Source: Coffea arabica
Taxonomy: Eukaryota > Streptophyta > Magnoliopsida > Gentianales > Rubiaceae
Length of the DNA: 64,000 nucleotides
Direction of reading: 5' to 3'
Assembly: GCF_036785885.1 (NCBI RefSeq)
Contig: NC_092323.1
Coordinates: 6,054,501-6,118,500, forward strand
Under the pieces are notes generated by a model that saw only the letters and a program-made list of their open reading frames with translations, was not told where the DNA came from and searched no databases. A program made the translations under genes and the position numbers. Of this stretch, positions 46,772 to 57,978 are shown one piece after another. Each line of letters starts with the position of its first letter. The first letter of the stretch is position 1.

Positions 46772-47998
46772 AACTTCAATGACGATAACACAACAGGAGG
46801 GGGGAAAATAAACGGTGCGACTCAACTTTTCCAAATATTGACTTTTCCTTTCCCCAATAAAGAGAAGGATTGGGAACAGAAGGAAGGCTTTGCGGCTTTT
46901 AGTTTTGGAGCTTCTTCTGGGTTTAAGTTTGTAAAAGCCGTAACTCTAACTTGGTTAGAAAAGGTCGAGAGGGGAACAGAAGGAAGGCTGCAGCAGTACA
47001 GGGGATATAAGGAATACTTACGAACTTCAATCTGCTCAAAAAAAAATACGAACTTCAACGAGACAGCACCACTAAAATTAAAGGCCTTCACTCGTACATG
47101 CTACAAAAGCAACAATTTGTCTTGCCATATATTAAATCAAGCCTAATAATTATAGTAGTTTCTATATTATATTATTGTTTAGCAGGTTTTAGGTCAAATT
47201 AAGTTTTTAATAATTTTATTATTTAGTAATTGAGTATTATACTAAGTAATTACTTACTTATTAAATTTGTTTCTTATTTATCAATTCATGTTGAATATAT
47301 ATATGTATATATATAATGTGTTAAAGTATTGTTTTCAGTTGAAAAGAGCAAAAGAGTTTTGATTGTTGTAAAGATATTTATTTATGTCGAGATCATGATT
47401 AATAAACTTCTCCGAGAGAGGAAGTATTGAGTTGAGTGGTAAATAGAAAAAAAAAACTATTTTCTCACATATGTTTATATGCATTAAATATCCTCTGCCG
47501 CTGCAAGAACAGACATGTTGAAACTTGAAACTCAAAACCATCCCCGTTTAGTCAAAGATGAAATTAGTGTGGCCATTTAAGCCGGGGTTCCCAAGTACTA
47601 CTCCAGCTTAAAATATGACTGCAAGTAAATACTACTACTACTAATAAAATTTTTGTCTACTTACTGCATACACATATTATTTGCCTGGCCGGCTCAAAAG
47701 TTAAACCCGCAGGATTCAAGAATGGAAACAAAAAATTTATAATTTTAGTGCAGCGTATCAAAGAATGGTTGTGCAGCATATAATTTTACTGTAGCATAAC
47801 TAGAGTAGTTAGCCACCACGTGCCTTATGGAATAGGAGGTTACCTCCTATCAAAATTGTTACTTACTGTCATTTTCCTTAAATTCATATGGGTGCATGAT
47901 GCACCATATGATTCGATGATTCCAATCAATTTTTCGTACCCTGTTGGGTTACTCCCAGAATAAATTAGAGTAGAAGTAGATATAGATGATAACAATTG

Positions 47999-48039
<41 letters not shown>

Positions 48040-49169
48040 AAGAATGGTTGTTCACCATCCATATGGCATTCACAAGTTCAGGTTCCTGTTACTATTATGA
48101 TTTATGATTTCAAAGGTAACCAAAAAAAAATGTATACATTGAATACAGACAATCCACAACCTTCCATTTATCGAACTCAACAGAATTCAACGGGCGAACG
48201 TGCCTAGAAAAGGTCGACAAGAATTTCTTTGTATCCGTACGTACGTGCGCATGTTTTAAGTTTTGCTGTCCTTGTAATTAGAAAGGTAAGAAAGAATAGG
48301 TAAAGCTTCTTCTCTAAGTCAAAACAAAACCATTTTTGCGGCGCGGCTCAACCATTCATTCATAACTGATTGGATTAGTTAGGCCTCGTATAATCGCCAA
48401 ATCCGTATATAGTTTCCAAGATCTCACCATAGCAATGTAATACAAAATCGACAAGCTTCGTTGGCAGATCAAATTCGAAGGGGCAAAAGAAAAAGGACAG
48501 GACATACCTAAAGCGATGCGGCGCCCCCAGGAAGAAGATGAATCGAGCAAAAAAATAGTAATCAATCGACTAAGCAGCTGCGAAGTGGGGGAAACAGCTA
48601 GCCCAGTCTCGCAGGAACAAGTCCGATGCTCAATGGCCGCCAATCCATCCAACAAGTCCTATGCACGAACGCCGGCGTATGCAGGCTGTTTTATTCTATG
48701 AAAGCCCTCTGACGAGGCCTAGGTACAAGTATCCTGCCGCTTTATCAGAGGAAGCCCAACCCCATGCCAAACAATAAATTATGATTTCTCTAATGTTTCA
48801 TCTCTGTCTCTCTCTCTCTCTCTAACTTGTATAAATAATAATAATCTTTCTGCACTCATAATTAACAAATAGGAGTATGTAAAATCATCCATAGTTGAAA
48901 ATTAGAAGGGCTGCAAAAGGTGTAATTAAAAGTTACAGACAATTACACACAATTACATACGACTCCAAACCTATATAGACAACTATGAACTACTAGTTTT
49001 CCTATAATTATTATTCTCTCTCTTGATTCCTATAATTTAGGTATTTTCACTCTCAATTCTACCCATGTTGTGTAAGTATTTTGACAAATCTTTAAAATAC
49101 CAAGCAATATAAAACAAGAATTAAGAGAGTTTTAATATGTCCTTTGACTTATCAAAGCCACTGGAATCC
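46772..49169. other. Spacer with microsatellite and one exon-like stretch
   Basis: Mostly AT-rich, with (AT)n at 48004-48038. On the minus strand, about 48510-48720 is GC-richer and ends at CATCGCTTTAG followed by GTATGT, a good splice-donor context. It could be a non-coding first exon of an unknown transcript; no coding partner was found. Confidence 0.35.
48004..48038. repeat. (AT)n microsatellite
   Basis: About 17 AT dinucleotides. Confidence 0.95.
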
Positions 49170-49575
49170 GTCAACTAATAACGGCATTATTCAATGTATA
49201 TACATCAGATTGCCAACTTCAGAGAAAGAGAAAGGAAAGGGGGAACCACCAACCACCTACGGCTTAAAAAGTAAAGATAAATGAAAGCATTGAACATAAA
49301 ATCAAAAAGAATCCATACAGGAGGTGACCAACTTTTGAGACCTCAAACCTTACACATCTTGAATTCAAATATCCCTTCTTCTTTTTTCCCGGCTTTTTAA
49401 GCCTACCCTCTCTGCTTGACCCCAAAAAAAAAAAAAAACCATACAGCTTCTGGCGGCATGGCTTTTGTCAATTTGTGCTCCCTAATGAATTCAATGACTG
49501 TAAGCAGTTTTTTCTTCTTTAAATCTTTCGATAATCAAATGTCATTTCATTCGGCGACCGACAGAATACTACTAA

Positions 49576-51885
49576 TTAGGTAACTGGTTTGTCTGATTCC
49601 TCCCTCCTTAATAACTCTAACAAAACATCATTCCACGAGTCGATCGGTCCAGGCAAACACCAATGCACACAATCTCTGGGCAACTCCAACTTCTGATCTG
49701 GCAAATGGCCATACACGCTGGGGTGACCATCCGGTCTCAGCAGCATAGCTTTCGTTGCATCAAATAACCTAAGCCTCAATCCTCGTTTCCTTCCTTCTTC
49801 CTGCGCAATTCTAAGTTCCTCTAATTGGATCTTGTACAACTCTAAATTATATCCCTCTAAGACGGCTTCATTTCTCTTGTAAGGCCTGGTCCTAGGACAG
49901 TTTCCACCGCTATCCCAAGTTCCATTTTCAAAGTGCGAGGGAGCAAAGGTCCTCAGAAATATTACACCCTTGAAATTTTGCAGACTATTAATGGCTCTAA
50001 ATGCTGTTCTGAAAGCCCTTTGATAGCTAAAATATGTTGTCAAGCGAGTGACATTCTCCCGTGGACAATATTGGCAGCCGACCAAATTGCCCTTTTCGTA
50101 GAACATGGTTGGTCGGAAGAACCAGTGGCCAGCGTTGATGATAACGTAGTCATATTCTTCAATTTTGGTTGTCCAATTTTCATCAAACTCGTCAAGATAT
50201 AGACTAAAAGAACGGGTCCTGTCCTGGGGACCAGTTATCTCAACTGACCTTACCAAATAAGGAGCCCAAAAGATTGACATTCTAAAATTGTATCCTTGGT
50301 ACTCCCATTGCCTGTTCTCATCAGTTGAATTTGAAATTTCTCGAGGATAAAGCACCTGGAAATAAAGTGAAAAGATTTAATTTCACCATCTGATCATAAC
50401 GAGAGAAATTAATTTACACAAAATCAAATGGGACAACAATAAGCTTCTCCTACACCCCCACACAACACACCCCCCCCCCCCCCAATTTAAAAAAAAAAGG
50501 CTTCCTTTTTAGGGTGTGTCTGTGTAACGTACTACATCCTTTACTTGTGTGTACTATGATAGCAATGATTTCTTTGATGTATGAAATTAGGTAGCACTTC
50601 AGGTTCGACATTAATTAGGATTTCAGTACCGATATGCATTATCTTATGCCAAAGGTGACATTAATGCATTTAGGGGTGCAAACGAATCGAGTCGAGTCGA
50701 GATTTGGTCCAATCGAGTCAAGCCTTGAGCTCGAGTTTGAGTTCGATAAAACTAAGGCAAGGCTCGAGCTCGAAAAAATAAAAATAACTATTTTTTTAAA
50801 ATAAATAAAATAATATTTTTTTCTTAATAAATAATAAAAATATTAAGGATATATATATAATTTTACTATTAAAATAAAAAATATATATATATATACTCAA
50901 GCTCGCGAGCTAATGAGCTTAATATTTTGAGCTTGACTCGAGCAGTGGCTCGATTCGTTTGCACCCCTAAATGCATTTAATCTCAGTTGCAAAAGAATTC
51001 AAGGGAACCAGTAACAACCGATCAAATATTTTGCTTGGTGTCCATCAATCATCGTAAAGCATCACAATCCTTTTTTTTCCTCCCTACAGATACAATCTTC
51101 TGATATTAATGAAAACAACAATGTAACAACGAGGTGATAGTGGCCATCTTGGACAATAATTTAGACCTCGGACAATATGCCGAATTAGCAAATATTTTTA
51201 GAGGTGACAGTGAACTTACCCTGGACAAGAGACACATCAATGACTGCAAGTGATTTCTTGCCACAGAGTCTCCGACAAAGGCAATAGACTTTCCCCTGAC
51301 AAGTTCCAAGAATTGGTGTGGGTCGAATATAGGCAGTTCACAGCCATCTGGTTTCCATCTCCATTTCAAGAACTCTATGTCAGGCCTTCCATATTTCATG
51401 CAATTCTGATGTTCTTGAATTCCATAACAAGAGTTGGTATAGTACGGTGCCTCAGGGTTCGGAACCCACTCCCCTGAGAATAAGTTGCAGTATTCTTCTT
51501 CTTGTGATCCATGTGCTTCTATTTCTGCTGATTTTGAAACCTCAACTTCCTCTCCCTTTAGGCTTGGTGGCTCCTCCTCATCCTCTTTTGTTACTTTTCG
51601 GTCCTCTACTTCACTTTCTCTGCGGTTACAGGGCTCAGAACCATCATGCTCATTACGACATGCCTCCAAAAGGACACCTGAAGAAGCAGTTGGCTTTACT
51701 GGTTCCTCCGCAGAATCAAACTCAGAAGGAAGTTTGGATGCTTTCTTCGTATTGAATTGTGTTGAAGGGGAATAAATGGAGATAACTGATAACAGAATAG
51801 TTAGGGCTACAACTGAGGCTATCTTTGGTATTTTTCTTCTAGTTTGATGTTTCCTTAGTGAATGCTCAATGGCTTGGAACTTCAT
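49576..51885 (-). CDS. TBL-C: AXY4-like polysaccharide (xyloglucan) O-acetyltransferase
   Basis: Exons 51220-51885 and 49576-50355 with a GTAAGT...CAG intron of 864 bp encode 481 residues, nearly identical to TBL-A. Anchor at about 22-38, acidic stem, [23 protein letters not shown] at 205-207 and DxxH at 450-453. The C-terminus [10 protein letters not shown] is the form shared with TBL-B and TBL-D (RREE/REE), so this copy keeps the ancestral end. The intron is longer than that of TBL-A because of a MITE. The two near-identical genes would be hard to tell apart with short reads. Confidence 0.88.
50470..50483. repeat. C-homopolymer in the TBL-C intron
   Basis: Fourteen C residues. The TBL-A intron has a CA-rich run at the same place, so this is a length-variable site. 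Confidence 0.9.
50671..50969. mobile_element. hAT-type MITE in the TBL-C intron
   Basis: Terminal inverted repeat TAGGGGTGCAAACGAATCG on the left and CGATTCGTTTGCACCCCTA on the right, flanked by a perfect 8-bp duplication AATGCATT (50663-50670 and 50970-50977). The element is 299 bp with repeated GAGCTCGAG-type words inside and no coding capacity. The TBL-A intron has the uninterrupted site near 26716-26725. Confidence 0.93.
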
Positions 51886-52760
51886 TTTTAAGGCCTTAAA
51901 GGAAAACTAATTAAGCCAGAGAAAGAGAGAATGAGGATGAAGGAGCCACCAAGGAACTACACACAGTAGTAGATCAGAAAGAACTTGTGGCCAACGTTCC
52001 TCTCGAGTTTTTAACAAAGGCACGTATTGGAAGTTCCTTCACAAAACCAAATCCAAATATAAAACACGTATTAGCAGGAGAGTTGGAGGTTTTTCTTACG
52101 CAGAGCATGTGAGACATAAGGAGCAGAAAACAGAGCAATGCAATTCATACTATTTTCTCTGCTTAAACCCAGAAACAACAGTAATACTTAATTTTAGTAA
52201 TGCAAGTTCTGCATTGCCTTGGCACAGTTGTGTATAGATTAATATTTTAAAGTTGAAACTAGGAAACAACAAAGAATGCCTCATATGTAGTCAATTCAGA
52301 TCTGAATAAAAAGTGGGAAATTGTGGACTATGGACTATGAAGCCGAAGCCATCATGTTCTAAAGTTATTCAACAGTTGATGTTACTGCAGCAGGGCTACT
52401 GAAAGTATCAACAGCCTAAGCATCAAAACATACAAAGTTAAGACCATGATTGCTGCAACTTCAACGACTCCTCTTTTTCTCTTAACTTTGCTTTTTCACT
52501 AACATCTTGAACAACTCATTAAACAAGCTTTAAGTATCTTTTAAATGCTGAAACATGATGAAAAGGTTAGCTAAATGACCTATGTGTTCATTGCAAAACA
52601 TGGAAGAATTTACTGGTTAGAGTTAAAATTCCAATTATCACTAGCATAACCAGTTCGATGGTGAGAATATAACCGTATGAACAAGAAGCCAACTCAATCT
52701 GTCAGCAAATCAAGGTTAGAATAACAGTCTTTAGATGTTATTGGTTAGTAACAGTAGTTA

Positions 52761-55700
52761 TGCAAGATGAGCAAAGATTAATTCCAACTAGCATGTCAAT
52801 ATTTGGGTTGGACTCTAGAGAGAACAACTTCTTAACGTGTTTCCACAGCCACATTGTCAGACAAACCTTCTTTGTGACTTGTGGTGGTAAGCATGTGCTT
52901 CTTATCTTCACGCCAACCAATAAGTATGAGTTTATTCATGTGAATCTTTCAAATGATTCACAGAGTTTCATCTTAGAAATACAAGTAGTTAAAAGATCAT
53001 TTTATCTTGGAATTTTATGTTCAATTTTCTCAAGAAAAAATATACCTTATTTCATTTTTGTCCATAAAACGACCAAAGTCAATATATATTCCAATTCCAA
53101 GTTGACGACCAGAGTCTTACTTATACATTATACAACCAAATCAATAACGAATTACTAGCAGTTAAACTCAAATTATTACAAGTATGACAAAACGAATCGA
53201 CCTAAACGAATTAAGTGTATACTGACAAGTCCAAATCCTCATTAAAATGTGGTACTGCCGTTGTTTTCTAAGTGTCAATCATGCAGTATGGTCGTAGTTT
53301 GGACGGTCCATTCAGTTTAGTCATCAGTCATCAAAGAAGGCAACAAATACTACCAAGCAGGAGTTATGCTCTACATTATCTCATGCACCAGTATACCGCA
53401 TAAAAATCATGATAACAGACATGACACTGGTGATGTATATGATAATCAAGATAATTACTACTCAATTAATTAACAGCATACAAAAGTGTCAGACCTAATC
53501 AGCAAAAAATGGAGTTACCTCCAAACTTCTCCTGAGCATTCCGCCTTCGGACCAGAATTCGTGCGATAAAGAGAGTCAATCGTGTATAGAGATGCACAGT
53601 TGAACAAGCTGTCATGTACTATGAAATTGTCAAGGGATGGAGAGGCAGAATGGCAGATCCAGTTTAAAGAGAAGTGAGGCTGGGCTGTGGCAGGTTATAG
53701 GAGAATTAGGACCCGCGGCAGCTTGTCAAGCAGAAACCGGCAGTAGAGTGGGTAATGGGGGAGGAGAGGAAGAAAATGTCCGGAAGGAAGAGGAGAAGAG
53801 CTCTGTACGAAGATGGTGATGAACTTTGGCTCTTAGCTTGCCTTGGTACTTGGCCCGGGTTCGGTGGTTTGTTCAAATGTGGGGCCATAGTACAAATGCA
53901 TGTGTCTGCTCCCACGACATCAGTGCACGACGCTTACCCATATATAACTAATTCTAAGCATTACAACTACCAATGTAACCATTACCATCCGAATAAATTA
54001 AGAAATTAAAGTTTGCTTTGACAATAAAAATTTTATATAAAATTCATTTATCATAAATATTACTCCACCTATTTTTTTATTGCACGCAAATCGAATCGAA
54101 TGTATTAAAAGCACTAGTAATAATTATAGTAGAGTCTCATATAATAAAATGCCAAAATACAACTTGCAATGCAGGTATAAATAATATGAATATATCTTAA
54201 TATCTAGATTTATTTAGTTTGTTTAAATATATTGCATAGTACAATTCTTACTAACTATTGTAGGAGATTCTAATCCAAAATTGCTTTGGTCGCCTACAAT
54301 ACATAAAGGTGGAGTTTTAGATTTGGTGTAAACATTTCTTTGTTTTGTCGTCATTTTTAAAATTTTCAATTTCGCCCTTCTAATTATGTAATTATATCAG
54401 TCGTGATTGCATATCATGCTAACTAACATAACTAAAATTAAACTTCACCCTTACTATGTAGGCATATGTCACCTACATAACTACCCATAAAACATTTTAA
54501 TCATCAAGTTAATTAAAATTTTATTAAAAAAACTATTAAAAATCAAACTTTTTTGTTTATAAAAGTTTTTTTACTAAATTCTTCCGAATAAAAAAACTAA
54601 TGTTTCTATTTTTCCAAAACGGTAAAGCTAATGTTTCTAAGCCATACAAACATGGAGTGTGTCCTTGCCTCCTTGGCACTTGTTTGAAACTAGGTGCTGG
54701 CTACTTTAGCAACGATGATTCAGCTCAACTTGAAAGTTTCCAGCTCAAGCTGTTCGAATAAGTAAACAAGTTTCTACGTACCCCACAATCTCAAGTATAT
54801 TACTATTTCCCCACTTCTAGTTTTTTTGAATATAACTTTATATAAAAAAAAAAGGCCGTAAAAGTTACCAAAAGCAACTAACTGACGAGGATATCAGTAG
54901 ATTATGGGGTATTTACTCTGAGTTTAAGGTCCATAGGGGTATCCTCTTGTCACCATTTGGCTTGATGGGTATTTCTTGTGGGTCCCCCTTAGATTGCTTT
55001 CTGGCCGATTTGCTGATGTTTGCTGCATGTCTCTCATTGTTTCGGTGTGTGTGTAATGTTTCGTTTCGGACAAAAAAAAAAAAGAAAAAGACGTGGACAT
55101 AAAATATATCTAAACATTATCAAAACTTCGGACATGTTTTCATGCTATTGTGCATGGTACATTTTTTGGGGTTAAATTTTGATAAACCTATAACCTCGTA
55201 GCATGCAAAATTAGTTCTTTTTAATAACAACCTACATTAAATAAGGATATTTTAGAGAAATTAAAAGATAACTATATTTTTTAATTGAAAAATGGATTAC
55301 AATTTGGGACAAATAAAAAAGGAAAACAGGACTATCAAAATGGGACGGAGGGAGTAGTTGCCAAATGTTCAAACTTTCTCCTCTTAAGGTCTTGCGTTTT
55401 AACTTTTAAGCATACTTTCTTTAAAAGTGAAATTTCAAATATTTGGAGCTGTTGTCAATTACTATTCTCTTATACATTACGAAGGGAAATCATCAAATTC
55501 ATAAGAATACATTACGAAGGGAAATAATTAAATTCATAATATTCTTTTAAGACTGGCCCACCCGTCCTTTTTATGACGATCTCTTCTGGTTGGTTTTTTG
55601 TCTGCATCGAACCAGAGGTCCGGGTGAACAGTAAAACCCCAACATAATGCCATTATTGCTTTCACTCAATGCATGGAAAGCAGTTCCCTACCACGTGCTT

Positions 55701-56371
55701 TCTATCAGCCCATTGTCTCCGTCTAGATGGCGACATGTTCTCTGCCGGATCCATATGTAGATAAATCAGATTTTTATTTTATATAAATATTGCATATGTT
55801 ACTCTTGGATTAGCTATTTTTGGAGATATTTTTGAAATATTTTTCTGTAATAATGAAGTTGAAAAACTTTTACAGTAGATGAGGTTATTTTTATGTTATT
55901 TTTTGTTTTTTTGGTGTTTTTTAAGGTTATTTTTTTATGTTTTTGGTGTTTTTGAAGTTATCTAAATTCTAAACCATAGATGATAGAACGCATTACAGTG
56001 CACTTTCTGGATTTAAGTGGTCTGCTATATCAAACACAAACGCCCTAAATTACCTCATTTAGATGCCAAACTTTATGAGTACTATTGAAGCAATTTCAAT
56101 TTTTCCTGCAAAACAGTACGAATAAGGCCACGCTCTTTTTCAAAAAAAAGGCTGGACCAGCCAACAAGCCAGTTTTTTAGCTACTTTAAACGAGATCTTG
56201 GGTTTTTTTTTTCCCCTTTCCCCCTCTCCCTGACAAGGATCCTTCACTAAAGTTTGCTATAAGGAATAGAAAACTTTAGGACTACTTAGTGCTTAATTAG
56301 CACGAGTAAAACTTCTGTTGCCTCAAATTCCATTCCACGGCGACGTAATACAAAGAGAAGGAAAAAATCAG
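52761..56371. other. Long spacer with one promoter-like region
   Basis: No coding gene is supported over 3.6 kb. The part at 53520-53905 is a candidate 5' leader (separate entry). The stretch at 54880-55090 is moderately GC-rich and ends in an A-run (55071-55082), which could be the tail of a retroposed sequence of unknown family. Confidence 0.4.
53520..53947 (-). promoter_or_regulatory. Candidate minus-strand promoter and first non-coding exon
   Basis: On the minus strand a TATA-like TTATATATGGG lies at about 53937-53947. It is followed by some 380 bp of CT-rich leader-like sequence that ends AGTTTGGAG at about 53522 and is followed by GTAACT, a plausible splice donor. The next gene downstream is TBL-C, 1.6 kb away, whose start is preceded by a pyrimidine tract and TTAATTAG that could serve as acceptor. 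This may be the distal promoter of TBL-C; no transcript evidence is available. Confidence 0.3.
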
Positions 56372-56513
56372 GGACATGTTTGAATTGCATTTTTCTGAAT
56401 TTTTTTGTAAAAAAATTATTATAACGATTTAATATATGTAATGTAAAAAAATGATTGCGAAATATATTCACGAAAAATATAGCAAATTTTCAATTTTTTC
56501 CAAACAAGGCCTT
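56372..56513. mobile_element. MITE, diverged relative of copy 1
   Basis: Starts GGGACATGTTTGAATTGCAT and ends CCAAACAAGGCC. It shares the order ATTGCATTTTTC, ATTATTRTARCGATTTRAT, then ACGRAAAA... with 10573-10715, but is more AT-rich and has more mismatches. Confidence 0.55.
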
Positions 56514-56876
56514 ATCACAAAGATCACCGACAGATCGTCCCTGCACTTTATTTAATGGTAATTGGCAGGTCTGTTTTTGGAAGCCTCCTCCTGCGTGTGC
56601 TTGGATGTTAGAAGATGAGCTCTAAGGACGAATAAAACCAAAGGTAGGCCCCTGAGATTATGCCAAATTGCGGCCTATCCAGCTGTGGCGTCCGGTTTGG
56701 TTGGGGCCAGAGGGGACTTTCTCTAAATCTCGTTTAGTTTTTCCTTTTCATTGGGCCAAGTTGGTTGGAGGGGGTCTCCAACCCCTTAATTCTCACAATT
56801 GAATTGAATTTTGCTAGGCAACAAAAGCACAACAGTTTAGTGGATATTCCCAATCTTAACTAAAAACTTTCTATTC

Positions 56877-57010
56877 CCGCAAGAGTTCGAGTTCCATGGT
56901 TATTGTGTTCGGGGGATGGGGCCTATTCTCTCGAACCGATGGGGGATTAGTCGGGTCCGATTTACCCGATGGCCCGGATACCCTTTCCGTCAGCCAAAAA
57001 AAAAAAAAAA
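56877..57010 (+). mobile_element. SINE-like retroposon with A-tail and target duplication
   Basis: AAACTTTCTATTC at 56864-56876 recurs as AAACTTCCTATTC at 57011-57023, after an A-run that begins near 56996. The body has a B-box-like AGAGTTCGAGTTCC and a GC-rich 3' part (GGGGGATTAGTCGGG, GGCCCGGATACC) reminiscent of dicot tRNA-derived SINEs. An A-box-like TTTAGTGGATA lies upstream of the left duplication, so either the copy is 5'-truncated or the true left boundary is further out. Confidence 0.55.
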
Positions 57011-57013
57011 AAA

Positions 57014-57887
57014 CTTCCTATTCATTCTTCCCTATGACATGATGAAGTAAAAGATATGTGAATTGATAAATTTTTTGTCTCTCATTTGGATCATGAATCT
57101 GATAGTAAACCATACACAATCAGGCCAACGTACAGGAATCAGAAAAGAAATTTGGATATTTACTGTATTTTACTTTTATCAACTTCTCATGGTTTGTGAT
57201 TAACACATTTGCAAGGTCCGATGTTGTATAGGGGGGGAGAGATAAATATACACACTAACAAATGTATAACGGGAGATTGCTATATACAACACAAACATAC
57301 ATACGTGTAGTCGAAGAGGAATAAATAACACACTACTAATGACACACAATAATAATACTCTTTAACTTTTTTATTCTTCTCAACTGAATATAATAATTAA
57401 ATGCCTTATATAACCTTGTATACAGTCAAAATAACTCGATGAATAAAGAACGACCATCTAGTACAATTTTCAACTATTATACAATAAATAGAAACATCTA
57501 AATAAGTAATATTCTTCTGGAAAAGTAATTATCTAATTTAATATTCAATTATTACATAACAAATAAAAAATCTAAAAGAAAATATTCGGCTTGATATATA
57601 TATAATGTGACAGCGCTATGTATTCCATGCTAATAACTTTTAAGATGACATGATGGATGCACCAAATTCCCAAAAGCTTGCGAGTTAATCATTAGGAACA
57701 TTTAAATGTTTTAGAGATTGGGAGGATTCAGGGGTATTTCATCGGTGCCCTTTTGTTTAAACTATTTTTGGTTGAAACTACTCTATATAACAGTAGTGTC
57801 ACGTAGAATATAGCTTAACTACTGAAGGAGCTTGTCTCCTCGAGTCCTCGTTGCAATAGGATCTGCGGCCTCACAATTTCTAGCTGG

Positions 57888-57922
<35 letters not shown>

Positions 57923-57978
57923 AAAGAAATCCCATCAAGTACAATAATTTATCCGGCCACAAGAATATTTGAAGAACC
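57014..57978 (+). promoter_or_regulatory. Spacer and promoter side of GT47-d
   Basis: AT-rich, no gene. An (AT)n tract at 57892-57916 ends 62 bases before the GT47-d start codon and may supply TATA elements. Confidence 0.35.

Larger units (their letters stand above)
49170..52760. repeat. Segmental duplication, copy 2 (paired with about 25420-28570)
   Basis: Collinear with copy 1 over flanks, exons and intron. The matching flanks include TTATTCAATGTRTAT and GATTGCCAACTTC at the left end. This copy holds the intact C-terminus of the TBL gene and an additional 299-bp MITE. Confidence 0.85.

Noticed and set aside
46772-46834. Upstream in-frame ATG for TBL-B
   Set aside because: The 21 additional residues have no counterpart in TBL-A, -C or -D, whose starts align with the ATG at 46771.
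52738-53158. Overlapping open frames on both strands upstream of TBL-C
   Set aside because: No recognisable domain, AT-rich, and no splice structure; likely chance.
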